A stretch of DNA of 64,000 nt from Oscillospiraceae bacterium (GTDB lineage Bacteria; Bacillota; Clostridia; Oscillospirales; Oscillospiraceae). The stretch lies in the NCBI GenBank assembly GCA_902775355.1, contig CACYLY010000002.1, forward strand, positions 18,186 through 82,185. The letters are read 5' to 3'. Below are positions 8,310-17,240 of the stretch, piece by piece. Under the pieces are notes generated by a model, which was not told the origin of the DNA, made no database searches, and saw only the letters and a list, made by a program, of their open reading frames with translations. The position numbers and the translations under genes are program-made. Each line of letters opens with the position of its first letter. Within the stretch, counting starts at the first letter, position 1.

Positions 8310-8345
8310 AAAACAGCTCCCGCGTTGTGCTGCGGGAGCTGTTTT
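8310..8345. terminator. Bidirectional intrinsic terminator
   Basis: A perfect 14-bp stem AAAACAGCTCCCGC / GCGGGAGCTGTTTT with an 8-nt loop. The A and T ends give a U-run in either direction. It lies between the plus-strand kinase operon and the minus-strand oxidase gene, which converge here. Confidence 0.9.
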
Positions 8346-8391
8346 CCGTATACGGTTTCCGGGATATGACAGATCGAGCCGGGGCGTGTCC

Positions 8392-9411
8392 TCAGCCTTG
8401 CCAGATGTTGCTGCGGTTGATGTCCTTCAGGCTGGCGGCGCCGCACATGGTCATGGTGGACTTGAGCTCGCCCACGATCTTGTCCATGTACACCTTGAAG
8501 CCCTCCTCGCCCGCGCCGTAGATGGCCGTGAGGATGGGGCGGCCGATGAGCACGCCGTCCGCGCCCAGGGCCAGCGCCCGGAACACGTCCACGCCGGAGC
8601 GGATGCCGCCGTCCACCAGAATGGTGATGCGGTCCTTCACCGCGTCGGCAATGGCGGGGAGGACCTCTGCGGTGGAGGGCACGCCGCCCTGGACCCGGCC
8701 GCCGTGGTTGGAGACCACGATGGCGTGAGCCCCGGCCTCCACGGCCTTGCGGGCGCCGGCGACGGTCATGATGCCCTTGATGATGAAGGGGCGGCCCGCG
8801 TAGTCAATGATCTCCCGCATCTCTTCCACGGATTTGCTGCCCGCGTTGGGGTTCATGGCCTTCAGGAAGGGCAGGCCCGCGCCGTCCACGTCCATGGCCA
8901 CGGCGAAGACGTCCGCCTGCTCCACATAGTCCAGCTTCTCAAAGACAAATTCTTTGTTCCAGGGCTTGATGGTGGGAATGCCCATGCCGCCGACCTTGAC
9001 CATATCCCGCACGGAGCTTTTCATGATCTCGGGATCCACCCCGTCGCCGGTGAGGGCGGCCACGCCGTAATTGGCGGCGGCGGGCACCAGAATGGAGTTG
9101 TAGGTAAAGTCGGTGTGCTTGGGGCCGTAGTGCATGGTCAGGCCGCCCAGAGGCGCGGCAAAGATGGGCGCGGCGAAGCGGTGACCGAACATCTCAAAGG
9201 AGATATCCGGGTCCACGTTCTTGCACAGGGTGTCCATGTTCACAAAGATCTCCTGCCACTTGTCAAAGTTGCGGGAGGCGGTGGTGCCGGGATATTTGCA
9301 GCCGGGGCCGGGCATGGAATTGCCGCAGGCGCGGCCGTTGCAGACGGGGCAGGCTTTGCAGTAGGGGCCGACGCAGTCTCTGGCGGCGGCAAGGACTTCG
9401 GCGTAGGTCAT
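8392..9411 (-). CDS. FMN-dependent alpha-hydroxy-acid oxidizing protein
   Basis: A 339-residue TIM-barrel flavoprotein of the lactate/glycolate oxidase family. The catalytic His is in SNHGGR (about residue 234), preceded by the FMN-phosphate region FIIKGIMTV, and followed by DGGIRSGVDVFRALALGADG and GRP. The N terminus carries CGPYC-type cysteines (VGPYCKACPVCNGRACGN), typical of the clostridial branch, perhaps binding metal or an Fe-S centre. The ATG at 9411 is chosen because AAAGGAGG lies 8 nt upstream; the open frame to 9582 includes the promoter. The likely substrate is a short 2-hydroxy acid such as lactate, but in an anaerobe the electron acceptor is not obvious. Transcribed alone. Confidence 0.88.
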   Translation of the reverse strand: MTYAEVLAAARDCVGPYCKACPVCNGRACGNSMPGPGCKYPGTTASRNFDKWQEIFVNMDTLCKNVDPDISFEMFGHRFAAPIFAAPLGGLTMHYGPKHTDFTYNSILVPAAANYGVAALTGDGVDPEIMKSSVRDMVKVGGMGIPTIKPWNKEFVFEKLDYVEQADVFAVAMDVDGAGLPFLKAMNPNAGSKSVEEMREIIDYAGRPFIIKGIMTVAGARKAVEAGAHAIVVSNHGGRVQGGVPSTAEVLPAIADAVKDRITILVDGGIRSGVDVFRALALGADGVLIGRPILTAIYGAGEEGFKVYMDKIVGELKSTMTMCGAASLKDINRSNIWQG

Positions 9412-9445
9412 GGGGGATCCTCCTTTGTATTGTTCTCTCAACAGC

Positions 9446-9474
9446 ATTATGTGCGCAGTTTCGTGCTTTGTCAA
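9446..9474 (-). promoter_or_regulatory. Promoter of the hydroxyacid oxidase gene
   Basis: On the minus strand TTGACA (9474-9469), a 17-bp spacer and CATAAT (9451-9446) lie about 35 bp upstream of the ATG at 9411. This is a near-consensus sigma-A promoter and argues against translation starting further upstream. Confidence 0.8.
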
Positions 9475-9597
9475 GAGCCGCGGCTGTCGTATTTGAAGAC
9501 GGTTTTTCTCCATGAGGCAAAAGCACACTGCGGTCGGGTCCTTTGAAAACAAGTCCGGGCCTTCGCGCTTTACTCTGGACAATAAAGGATTTTTCTG

Positions 9598-9625
9598 TTA
9601 CATTTGGAATGGAAATGTATATAAA
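9598..9625 (+). promoter_or_regulatory. Probable promoter of the LRR/dockerin gene
   Basis: TTACAT (9598-9603), a 16-bp spacer and TATAAA (9620-9625), about 26 bp before the start codon, with AGGAGG at 9641-9646. An alternative pair, TGGACA-N17-TACATT, overlaps it. Confidence 0.5.
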
Positions 9626-9651
9626 ATTTCAAAGAATAAAAGGAGGTCGCC

Positions 9652-12600
9652 ATGAAAGCAAAAAAGCTTTTGAGTTTTCTGCTGACCCTGGTGATGCTGG
9701 TCTCTCTCTTTCCAGCAGCTTCCCTGGCGGAGGAGCCGGAGGAGCTGGCCCCGGAGTTCCTGCTGCAGCCTCAGAGCGGCAGCGTTCCCGTGGGGGAGGA
9801 CTATCTTGTCACCTGGGCACTGGAGCCGATCCCCGACCGGCTGGAGCTGGTGAAGGAAGATCCGCGGGCCGCCGAGGGCGTCGGCCCCTACGAGGACGAC
9901 GAGCAACCGGCCCTGATCCCGGTGCGGGAGCTGGACCCCGCGAGCACCGAGCTGAGCCTGGCCGCTCCTGAGGAAGAGACAGTCTGGCGCATCCGCGCCT
10001 TCTACGGCGAGGAGGAGCTGATCAGCGACGCCTTTACGGTCACGCTGCTCCCTGCGGAGGAGCCGGCCGAGGAACCCGCGCCGGCGGAGGAACCGCGGGC
10101 CGCCGAGGGCGTCGGCCCCTACGATGAAACGGAAGAGCCGGCCGAAGAGCCCGCGCCGGCGGAGGAACCGGAGGAACCCGCGGAGCCCGTAGGGGTCGAC
10201 GTCCCCGGCGACCCTGACGGCCCTGAAGCCGTGCCCGCGCCGGCGGATGAACCCGAGGCGGACGACACTGTGGCCATGGTGACCTATATCTGGGTCTATG
10301 ACGACCAGGGCAATGTCACCGGCGGCTACGGCGGCACCGTGAGCTACAGCCCCGCCAAGCCCAAGTGCGGCGAGCTGGTGCATATCATCGCCAGCCCCGC
10401 TCCCGGCTACCAGGTCCAGGGCGCCGAGTGGGGCAACGGCGTCCTCATGGGCTTGGATGTGACCGATACCATGTCCTTTATCGTTCCCGAGGGCTGGCAG
10501 AGCGTGGAGGTGGACGTGGGCTTCTCGCCGGAGGGCAGCAGTCTTCCCATTCCATATCTCAATACGCTGAACGTGGAGGGGCCCCTGGCCGGCGGCAGCT
10601 ATTCCAGCGACCCGCTCCCGGCCAAGGTCACCAACGTGGCAGGGCAGCGCTACGAACTGATTTCCGCCCGCTGGCTGGGCGGTACGGGCAGCGGCTGCGT
10701 GGGTCAGGCGCCCAATACCTTCAAGGCCGGCGCCAGCTATACGGTGGAGATCGTCCTCGCGCCCCGTCCCAACTGGCATTTTTCCGAGGGTGCGAGCGGC
10801 CTGGTCGCTTTCAAATCGCCCTACAATCCGGACTTTTCGAGTACCACATACCTGGGCTATCAGTCCTCCGAGATCGACAGCCAGGGCTATCTGCACCTGC
10901 TGAGCGAGGAGATCCAGGCCAAGGCCTGGAACATCAATCTCCTGGAGCTGGACATCCAGATGTTTGAGGAGGGCGACTATCCCGAGGGCTGCCCGGTGGT
11001 CTTCAATCTGCCCGAGGACCCCCGCTTCAGCATCTCCAACGCCGTCTGGTACAATGACGCCAACCAGGCCAGCGGCGGCATCGGCCTCGGCGCCACCAGC
11101 ATCCTGGCCGACGGTGTCTACTTCACCGAATTCACCGTCACCGCAGATGAGAACTACAGCTTTCCCGAAGACTGCGAGCTGCGCCTGAACATCGGCAGCG
11201 TGAAATACAAGGAGGTGCGGGACAGCGGGAGACAGCTTTTCGTCTGCACCGGCCCCATCGCCATCGACGAGGCGGCCGCGGCCCAGTATCGCCGGGTGTT
11301 CGTATATAACTACACCGTGGATTCGGAGAGCTACTTCCAGAACGACGTGGTGGGCGGCCAGACCTTCGTGTCAGACTACCGGCCCAAGGTGGGAGACAGT
11401 GTGACCGTGAATTGCGTCCCCAAGCCGGGCTATCGGCTGCAGCAGCTGCGCCTGTCCCACGACCCGGAGATCATGGGCGCCAGCATCACGGAGGAACTCT
11501 GCTTTACCGTGGACGAGGACGAGCGGGACATCTATATCGACGCCTACTACGCGCCGGCAGACGCGCCCGTACACGCGCTTAACGTGGGCATCGGGGCCAA
11601 GACCCCGGATCCCTGCCCGCTGGGCAGCTATTCCTACGTGGATTTCGGCGGCGCGCCGGCGGAGCTGGAGGGCTCCGGCCTGGGCGTGGTTTACACGGTG
11701 AACAGCGCCTTCTGGCAGATGCTCGGCGATTACGGCTATCCCGTCCCCGCCACCGGCTTCGTGCCCGGCAGGAGTTATCGGGTCCAGATCGTCCTGCAGG
11801 CCAATGAGAACTGGACCCTTGACGAACAGACCCGCTTCTATATTTACTTCACCGGCGGCGGCTTCTTTGACACCGACAACGGCAGCCTGACCCGGACCGT
11901 CCTGGCCGACGGCTCGATCCAGCTCACCACGGACTATATCGATTATGAGGAGGCCGTGATCACCGAGCTGCACTACGCCATCAGCTATCCCCGGTTCTAC
12001 AACACCTACGACTCCGGCGTTTTTGTGAGCCTGACGGATCTGCAGGAAAACCACGCAGCTCTGTATCAGGGCTCGAACTGGATCAACGCCGTAGACCAGG
12101 AGACCGGCGCCGCCGGCACCGTCCCCACCCAGGTCATGCCGGGCTGCCAGTACTACGCGGCCATCTACCTGACCCCGGCCGACGGCTGGCGCTTCGACTC
12201 AGACGAGCTGCCGGAAGTGGAGCTGATGAACGCGGAGGTCAAGTCGATCTCCGTACAGGGCTCCGCCCCTCAGATCCTGACGGTCAAGACCAATGTGTTC
12301 ACCTTCACCGACGAGATTTATTCCATTACCGGCAGCTTCATCTCGGCTTTCTCCGCCAACGGCCAGATCACCGCCGCCCGGGTGGGGGACTACGTCTACG
12401 TGACGCCTGACTATGAGGGCCTGCCCGAGGGCAAGTACGTGGCCTCCATCAGCAGCGCCGATCTGGAGCCGGGCGCGCTGCGCCTCTATGGGGACAGCGT
12501 GTATCAGTTCGTGATGCCCGACCATCATGTGCTCTTTGAGGCGGAGCTGCGGGATCGGGAGACCTATGTCATCGACCTGACGGAGGGCAGCGCGACGGTG

Positions 12601-15546
12601 CCCGTCGAGATCGCCATCCAGGTCTTCCCGGGGGCGCCCACCGGCTCGACCTTTACCAGGGATCTGAATGAGGACGGCACGGACGATCTGCTCTTCACCT
12701 ACCTGGAGGACGGCAGCATCCTCATCGAGCGGCAGAGGGCCTGCTCGGCCTATGGCGATATCAGCGAGGAAGCAGCTCCCGGGCGTATCGGCACCCTGAT
12801 CTACCGCATGGGGCCGGAGTTCTACAGGCTGTATCTGGGCTCGGTGCCCGTTACGGCGGCAAACAAGGACGATATCCCCGTCGCCGGCGGCCATGCCAGC
12901 TATGATCCGGCCACCAACACCCTGACCCTGGAGAATGTGACCGGCGTCATCGGCGCCACCACCGTTCACGACCTGGAGCCCCTGAAGCATCCCTATCAGA
13001 TCGAAGCTCTGGGCGACCTGAACATCGTCGGCTCCGCCACCCTGGTGGACCAGAACTACGCGGGCGTCATCTACGTGGCCGGCAATTTGAGCATGGACGG
13101 CGACTTCGAGCTGAAAAACATCGTCTACAACGGCACTCCGCCCCTTATGTTCGCCGGTCTCAGCGTGATCAGCGTCGGCGGAAACTTCGACTTCACCGGA
13201 TCTCTTACCTGCGACAACTTCATCTCCAACGAGGATGAGAGTTACGCCCCCTGCTGCGGCATCGTGGTCGGCGGCAACATGAACGTGGGCAAGTCCGGGG
13301 CCCCGGGCAGCATCTATTTCGGAGGCCGCTACGGTGCGGCGACGGTGAAGACCGGTGGCGATCTCAAGCTGACTGTCGGTAGCCTGCGGGTGGAAAATCT
13401 GGCTTCCAGAGTCTCCAGCTATGCTCTGTACTGCACCGGCAAGTTCACAGTCGTTGGGGAATTTTACGGCTATTCCGAAATCGACTGCGTCCGCGCGGGC
13501 AGCTTCCAGCTGATCAGCGGCTATGTCTACGCCCGGTCCCGCCAGGAGAAGGCCTTCGTGGTCAGCGGCCAGGCCCGGTTTGACGGCGGCGTCCTCTACG
13601 CCGACAGCGACCCGGACGACGGCCAGGCCATCCAGGTGGGCTCCTTCCTGACCACCAGCAGCATTTCCATCCTCTATCCCTCCGACGGCGCCTACAGCAG
13701 CGACCGCACCACCATCGTGCACTCCGGCAGCACAAGTCCCGTGAACACGGCGGCCATCGGCAACGGCCGGGCGCTGCTCACGGTGAAGGTCAAGGACCTG
13801 GACGGCAACGTGGGCGTGGGCGGCACCGTGAGTCTGGACAATTCCAGCTTCTCGACCAGCGTCACGGCTCACGCCAATTACGGCGACTATGACAGCTTCA
13901 CGATCTACCAGAAGGCTTCGGAGGGCTACCTCTTCGATCACTGGGAGGACGCTTACGGCGAGAATCTGGGCGACAACGAATCCTGGTCCACCCTGGTGCA
14001 GGAGGATCGCACGCTTTACGCCGTGTTCGAGGAGCTGCTGCCCATCAATGCGGCCAACTTCCCGGACGCCAACTTCCGCGCCTATATCTCCGAGCGCTTT
14101 GACCTGGACAGCGACGGCTACCTCTCCCGGGCCGAGCGGGAAGCGGTGACCAGCATCAGCGTGAACGGAAAGAGCGTCGCCAGCCTGGTCGGTATCAAGT
14201 ATTTCCCGGAGCTGAAGAGCCTTTACGCCTACAACAATAACCTGACCGAGCTGGATGTGCGGAACAATCCCAAGCTGGAGTACCTGCGCTGCGACGGCAA
14301 CAGCAGCCTCTCCCGCCTGTATGTGGCCGGCTGCGCGAAGCTGGAGACCCTGTGGTGCTACAAATGCAAGCTGACCAGCATCTCCCTCGCCGGCTGCACA
14401 GCCCTGAAGACCCTGGACTGCTACAACAACAATCTCTCTCACCTGGAGCTGGGCATGTGCAGAGACCTGGAGTATCTGCGCTGCGACGGCAACAGCAATC
14501 TGGCCAGTCTGGCCGTGAACAGCAACAAGCTGCGCTACCTGGTCTGCTACGGCACCAAGCTGGATACGCTGGACCTTTCCGGCTGCGCCATGATGGTGGA
14601 GGTCTGCAGCGACGGCGTCTTTACCCAGTATTCCAGCTATGACGACTACACCATGGAGGGCGCCAGCCCCACCTGGCGGCTCCGCTGCAACAAGGGCGCT
14701 GTGGTGGAAGAAGACATGGGCATCCAGGTAAACAGAATCAACTTCCCGGACGACGACTTCCGGCAGTACGGCGCGTCCAGTTTCGACCTGAACAAGAACG
14801 GCTGGCTGAGCCCCGCGGAGATCGCCCAGGCGAACAGCCTCTGCATCGAGGAGTGGGCCGATATGCACAATGTCCAGGGCATTCACTTCCTGACGGAGCT
14901 GACTTTCATCATGATCGACGGCAACCCGAACCTGACGGAGCTGGACCTGTCGCAGAACACCAAGCTAACGGGCCTGGAGATCTATGACAACAGCCTGACC
15001 ACGCTGATCCTGGGCCAGCAGCCTGCGCTCGAGAGCATCTATGCGGACCATAACGCGTTCACGACCGTCGACCTCAGCGGCGCGCCGAATCTGAAGTATT
15101 TGGACATCGCCAGCAACCCGCTGACCAGCATCGACCTGAGCGCAACGCCGGATTTGAAGGAGCTCTACATCTTCGGCACGGAGCTGGCCGAGCTGGATCT
15201 CAGCGGCAATCCGATCCTGCTGGACGCTTATCTCAACGGTACCCGCACGGAGCAGGCACAGTACGGCTATGTAGAGTATTCCGGCGGCTCCCTGGGCGGA
15301 CGCCTGCTGATCGACCCGGACCAGGAGGTCGTCACCGAGGCTACGTCCGACCACGTCCCCGGCGACATAAACGGCGACGGCATGGTGAACAACAAAGACG
15401 TGATCCGCCTCCAGAAATACCTGAAGGATTCGAGCACGACGGTCAACGCGGCAGCCTTGGACGTGAACGGGGACGGCAAGGTCAACAACAAGGACCTGAT
15501 CCGCCTGACGCGCTGGCTGAAGTATCACGACGTGGAGATCCACTGA
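9652..15546 (+). CDS. Giant secreted LRR protein with C-terminal dockerin
   Basis: A 1964-residue exported protein. A signal peptide (residues 1-25, cleavage after SLA) is followed by a Glu/Pro/Ala-rich stretch (about 26-205) with two exact copies of RAAEGVGPY (72-80, 149-157). Residues about 210-1450 are beta-rich with recurring GY-x-V and YTV-x-I-x-L segments, resembling stacked Ig-like or bacterial-repeat domains; I recognise no catalytic motif. From about 1462 two blocks each begin with an INFPDxxFR segment and an EF-hand-like sentence (DLDSDGYLS; DLNKNGWLS), then internalin-type leucine-rich repeats (LTELDVRNNPKLEYL). Residues about 1901-1960 are a type I dockerin with two Ca-binding repeats, DINGDGMVNNKD and DVNGDGKVNNKD. 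It probably docks onto a cohesin-bearing surface scaffold and binds a host or dietary ligand (inference). No sortase motif is present. Confidence 0.9.
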   Translation: MKAKKLLSFLLTLVMLVSLFPAASLAEEPEELAPEFLLQPQSGSVPVGEDYLVTWALEPIPDRLELVKEDPRAAEGVGPYEDDEQPALIPVRELDPASTELSLAAPEEETVWRIRAFYGEEELISDAFTVTLLPAEEPAEEPAPAEEPRAAEGVGPYDETEEPAEEPAPAEEPEEPAEPVGVDVPGDPDGPEAVPAPADEPEADDTVAMVTYIWVYDDQGNVTGGYGGTVSYSPAKPKCGELVHIIASPAPGYQVQGAEWGNGVLMGLDVTDTMSFIVPEGWQSVEVDVGFSPEGSSLPIPYLNTLNVEGPLAGGSYSSDPLPAKVTNVAGQRYELISARWLGGTGSGCVGQAPNTFKAGASYTVEIVLAPRPNWHFSEGASGLVAFKSPYNPDFSSTTYLGYQSSEIDSQGYLHLLSEEIQAKAWNINLLELDIQMFEEGDYPEGCPVVFNLPEDPRFSISNAVWYNDANQASGGIGLGATSILADGVYFTEFTVTADENYSFPEDCELRLNIGSVKYKEVRDSGRQLFVCTGPIAIDEAAAAQYRRVFVYNYTVDSESYFQNDVVGGQTFVSDYRPKVGDSVTVNCVPKPGYRLQQLRLSHDPEIMGASITEELCFTVDEDERDIYIDAYYAPADAPVHALNVGIGAKTPDPCPLGSYSYVDFGGAPAELEGSGLGVVYTVNSAFWQMLGDYGYPVPATGFVPGRSYRVQIVLQANENWTLDEQTRFYIYFTGGGFFDTDNGSLTRTVLADGSIQLTTDYIDYEEAVITELHYAISYPRFYNTYDSGVFVSLTDLQENHAALYQGSNWINAVDQETGAAGTVPTQVMPGCQYYAAIYLTPADGWRFDSDELPEVELMNAEVKSISVQGSAPQILTVKTNVFTFTDEIYSITGSFISAFSANGQITAARVGDYVYVTPDYEGLPEGKYVASISSADLEPGALRLYGDSVYQFVMPDHHVLFEAELRDRETYVIDLTEGSATVPVEIAIQVFPGAPTGSTFTRDLNEDGTDDLLFTYLEDGSILIERQRACSAYGDISEEAAPGRIGTLIYRMGPEFYRLYLGSVPVTAANKDDIPVAGGHASYDPATNTLTLENVTGVIGATTVHDLEPLKHPYQIEALGDLNIVGSATLVDQNYAGVIYVAGNLSMDGDFELKNIVYNGTPPLMFAGLSVISVGGNFDFTGSLTCDNFISNEDESYAPCCGIVVGGNMNVGKSGAPGSIYFGGRYGAATVKTGGDLKLTVGSLRVENLASRVSSYALYCTGKFTVVGEFYGYSEIDCVRAGSFQLISGYVYARSRQEKAFVVSGQARFDGGVLYADSDPDDGQAIQVGSFLTTSSISILYPSDGAYSSDRTTIVHSGSTSPVNTAAIGNGRALLTVKVKDLDGNVGVGGTVSLDNSSFSTSVTAHANYGDYDSFTIYQKASEGYLFDHWEDAYGENLGDNESWSTLVQEDRTLYAVFEELLPINAANFPDANFRAYISERFDLDSDGYLSRAEREAVTSISVNGKSVASLVGIKYFPELKSLYAYNNNLTELDVRNNPKLEYLRCDGNSSLSRLYVAGCAKLETLWCYKCKLTSISLAGCTALKTLDCYNNNLSHLELGMCRDLEYLRCDGNSNLASLAVNSNKLRYLVCYGTKLDTLDLSGCAMMVEVCSDGVFTQYSSYDDYTMEGASPTWRLRCNKGAVVEEDMGIQVNRINFPDDDFRQYGASSFDLNKNGWLSPAEIAQANSLCIEEWADMHNVQGIHFLTELTFIMIDGNPNLTELDLSQNTKLTGLEIYDNSLTTLILGQQPALESIYADHNAFTTVDLSGAPNLKYLDIASNPLTSIDLSATPDLKELYIFGTELAELDLSGNPILLDAYLNGTRTEQAQYGYVEYSGGSLGGRLLIDPDQEVVTEATSDHVPGDINGDGMVNNKDVIRLQKYLKDSSTTVNAAALDVNGDGKVNNKDLIRLTRWLKYHDVEIH
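9862..9892 (-). repeat. Palindromic repeat unit inside the LRR gene, copy 1
   Basis: A 31-bp unit, identical to the one at 10093-10123. Read on the minus strand it starts CGTAGGGG and ends CCGCGG, like the intergenic unit at 8045-8073. On the plus strand it is translated in frame as PRAAEGVGPY. Confidence 0.75.
10093..10123 (-). repeat. Palindromic repeat unit inside the LRR gene, copy 2
   Basis: An exact second copy of the 31-bp unit, 231 bp (77 codons) downstream, again in the same frame. A further CCGCGG then CGTAGGGG pair follows at 10178-10195, so the Pro/Glu/Ala-rich linker appears to be partly built from this repeat family. Confidence 0.75.
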
Positions 15547-15728
15547 TAATTCGGAATTCGGAGTTCGGAATTCGGAATTGAGGTCCGCTTCGCGGGGACC
15601 TCATCCACCGCGAGCGGTCTCCCTTCCCCGTGAGCGGGGAAGGCAATCGCGGGATCCGGAACAAAAAACGCGGGGACGCGGCGGTTTCGCCGCGTCTCTC
15701 GTCAATGTGTAGACAACCTAAAAGAATG
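15547..15728. repeat. AATTCGGA tandem repeat and palindromic repeats after the LRR gene
   Basis: Starting at the stop codon, AATTCGGA-type units repeat about four times (15547-15580). Hairpins then follow: GAGGTCC/GGGACCTC (about 15581-15602), CCTTCCCC/GGGGAAGG, and the GACGCGGCGG...CCGCGTC hairpin near 15675-15698. These are the same units as in 7978-8298. No gene is evident. Confidence 0.85.
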
Positions 15729-15829
15729 TCATTTTGAGCGGAGGCGAAGCCGGAGCCGAAAGATCTAAAGTCTTGAAAACACGGGCTTTTTAGACCCTTC
15801 GACTACGCTACGCTTCGCTCAGGACGACA
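15729..15829. repeat. Imperfect inverted repeat of about 100 bp (TTGAGCG.../...CGCTCAGGACG)
   Basis: The left arm CATTTTGAGCGGAGGCGAAG and the right arm, whose reverse complement is GTCGTCCTGAGCGAAGCG, form an imperfect inverted repeat around an AT-richer centre. This matches the GTCATCCTGAGCGAAGYCGAAG-type intergenic repeat common in Firmicutes and Bacteroidetes, and it is MITE-like in layout. Confidence 0.7.
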
Positions 15830-16089
15830 AAAACCGATTTTGTCTACAGTCTCCAGCTTCCCCTCAAGGGGAAGCCTTGGTGCGCCCGCCGCTGCGCACG
15901 TGTGCGTGATCAGCGGCGCGATAAGGGCATCGCGCCCTACGCGGCCCGCCGGCATGCGCCCCGCCGTATGGGCGCTTCACGAAGCGCCCGCCGTCTGCGC
16001 CCGTAGGGGCGACCTTTGGTCGAGCGTTTTTCGCGCGTCGTTATGTTCGAGATGAAAGGAAACCTGCTTTGAATACAAATAAAGCTTGA
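15830..16089. repeat. Further palindromic repeat cluster
   Basis: A run of short G+C-rich stem-loops: CTTCCCCTCAAGGGGAAG, GCGCGATAAGGGCATCGCGC, GGGCGCTTCACGAAGCGCCC, and a CCGTAGGGGCGACCTTTGGT unit near 16002-16022. Short open frames here lack ribosome binding sites and consist of repeat sequence. I see no gene. Confidence 0.75.
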
Positions 16090-16115
16090 GGGGCGCAGCG
16101 ATTTCGCTGCGCCCC
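16090..16115. terminator. Strong hairpin at the end of the radical SAM gene
   Basis: An 11-bp perfect stem GGGGCGCAGCG / CGCTGCGCCCC with a 4-nt loop, framed by AAGCTT on both sides. On the minus strand it is followed by TTTATTTG, so it can terminate the radical SAM transcript, about 40 bp after its stop. Confidence 0.65.
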
Positions 16116-16157
16116 TGTAAGCTTGCAGGCAAAAAAGATCCTTCTGTCCCGGCTGGT

Positions 16158-17042
16158 TTATAGTCCCGTGCCGTCGAAGGCGGGGATCATCTCGTCCGTG
16201 GCGGCGTCCGGCTCCTGCCAGTAGCCGGAGAGGCCCCGCTTCTCCATGTAGGCGATCAGGCGCTGGTTGGTTTCCGCGTCCACACGGCCCAGCAGCTCCG
16301 GGAAACGCTCCAGGCCGGGCATGGGCGTGTACTGGCTCATGAGGGAGAAGAGCACGCTGCCCTCGGGGAACTCCTCCGCCGCGAAGTCGATCACGTCCAT
16401 GGCGTTCAAGTCCTGGCCAGGCAGGATCAGGTGCCGGATCAGCACGCCCCGCCGGAGAAGCCCCTCCACGTCCAGCTCATAAGGACCGGTCTGGCGGAAC
16501 ATTTCCTTGATCGCCGCGGCGGCGACCCCGGGGTAGTCCTCCGCCAGGGAGTAGCTCCGGGCCAGATCGCTTTTCCAGTATTTGAAGTCCGGCAGATAGA
16601 CCTGCACAAGACCCTCCAGCCGCCGCAGGCTCTCCACGCTCTCATAGCCGGAGCTGTTCCAAACCACGGGGATCTCCAGGTCAAGCCCTTCCAGCGCCTG
16701 GGCGATGGGCCGCACGAAGTGGGCGCCGGTGACCAGGTTGATGTTGTGCACACCCTGATCCCGCAGGCGCAGCATCACGTCCCGCAGCTGCGAAACCGTC
16801 AGCAGCTCGCCGCCCTGCCCCCGGCTGATCTCCCGGTTTTGGCAGAAGACGCATCTCAGATTGCATCCGGTGAAGAACACCGTGCCGGAGCCCTTGGTGC
16901 CGCTGATGCAGGGCTCCTCTCCGAAATGGGGAGCGGCCCGGGCGACCCGGGGAAGGGAGGGGGAGCGGCAGATCCCGGCGGGTCGGTCGCTGTCCCGTTT
17001 TGCCCTACATTGACGGGGGCAATCGTTACAAAAAACGTCCAT
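16158..17042 (-). CDS. Radical SAM protein, PflX/PflA-like (COG1313 type)
   Basis: A 294-residue protein with the radical SAM cluster motif CNLRCVFC (CxxxCxxC), preceded by an N-terminal Cys-rich segment (CNDCPRQC...GICRS) that may bind a second cluster. Conserved features of the PflX group include GTKGSGTVFFTGCN, NLVTGAHF and VWNSSGYES. It probably uses S-adenosylmethionine to make a radical on a protein or small substrate; the partner is not known. I chose the ATG at 17042, which has AAGGAT upstream; an ATG at 17090 would add 16 residues but has no ribosome binding site and lies only about 16 nt after the predicted transcription start. Confidence 0.87.
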   Translation of the reverse strand: MDVFCNDCPRQCRAKRDSDRPAGICRSPSLPRVARAAPHFGEEPCISGTKGSGTVFFTGCNLRCVFCQNREISRGQGGELLTVSQLRDVMLRLRDQGVHNINLVTGAHFVRPIAQALEGLDLEIPVVWNSSGYESVESLRRLEGLVQVYLPDFKYWKSDLARSYSLAEDYPGVAAAAIKEMFRQTGPYELDVEGLLRRGVLIRHLILPGQDLNAMDVIDFAAEEFPEGSVLFSLMSQYTPMPGLERFPELLGRVDAETNQRLIAYMEKRGLSGYWQEPDAATDEMIPAFDGTGL

Positions 17043-17113
17043 AATGATAAATCCTTGGAACCATTTGACCTTTTTGGGAATAATGAACATAAAAAACGCC
17101 GTTTTCAGGAAGG

Positions 17114-17142
17114 ATTATACCTCAGATTTGTGGATATTGCAA
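17114..17142 (-). promoter_or_regulatory. Promoter of the radical SAM gene
   Basis: On the minus strand TTGCAA (17142-17137), a 17-bp spacer and a perfect TATAAT (17119-17114). The predicted start of transcription is near 17106. Confidence 0.85.
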
Positions 17143-17188
17143 GAATTCGATAAAAATGCAAAAAAGTACAGCTTTTTTTGAAAAAGTG

Positions 17189-17197
17189 TGCTAAAAT
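17189..17197 (+). promoter_or_regulatory. Extended -10 promoter of trmL and the glycolytic genes
   Basis: TGC directly precedes TAAAAT (17192-17197), an extended -10 element (TGn) with no good -35 box at the usual distance. It lies 44 bp upstream of the trmL start. Confidence 0.45.
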
Positions 17198-17240
17198 GCT
17201 AATGAACATGAGAATCGGGTACAAATGCGGAGGAAAGGAC

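Noticed and set aside
8060-9546. 495-codon plus-strand open frame antisense to the hydroxyacid oxidase
   Set aside because: The minus-strand frame has clear family motifs, a promoter and a ribosome binding site; the plus-strand frame has none.
15840-16055. 71-codon plus-strand open frame in the repeat cluster
   Set aside because: It is made wholly of palindromic repeat sequence and has no ribosome binding site.
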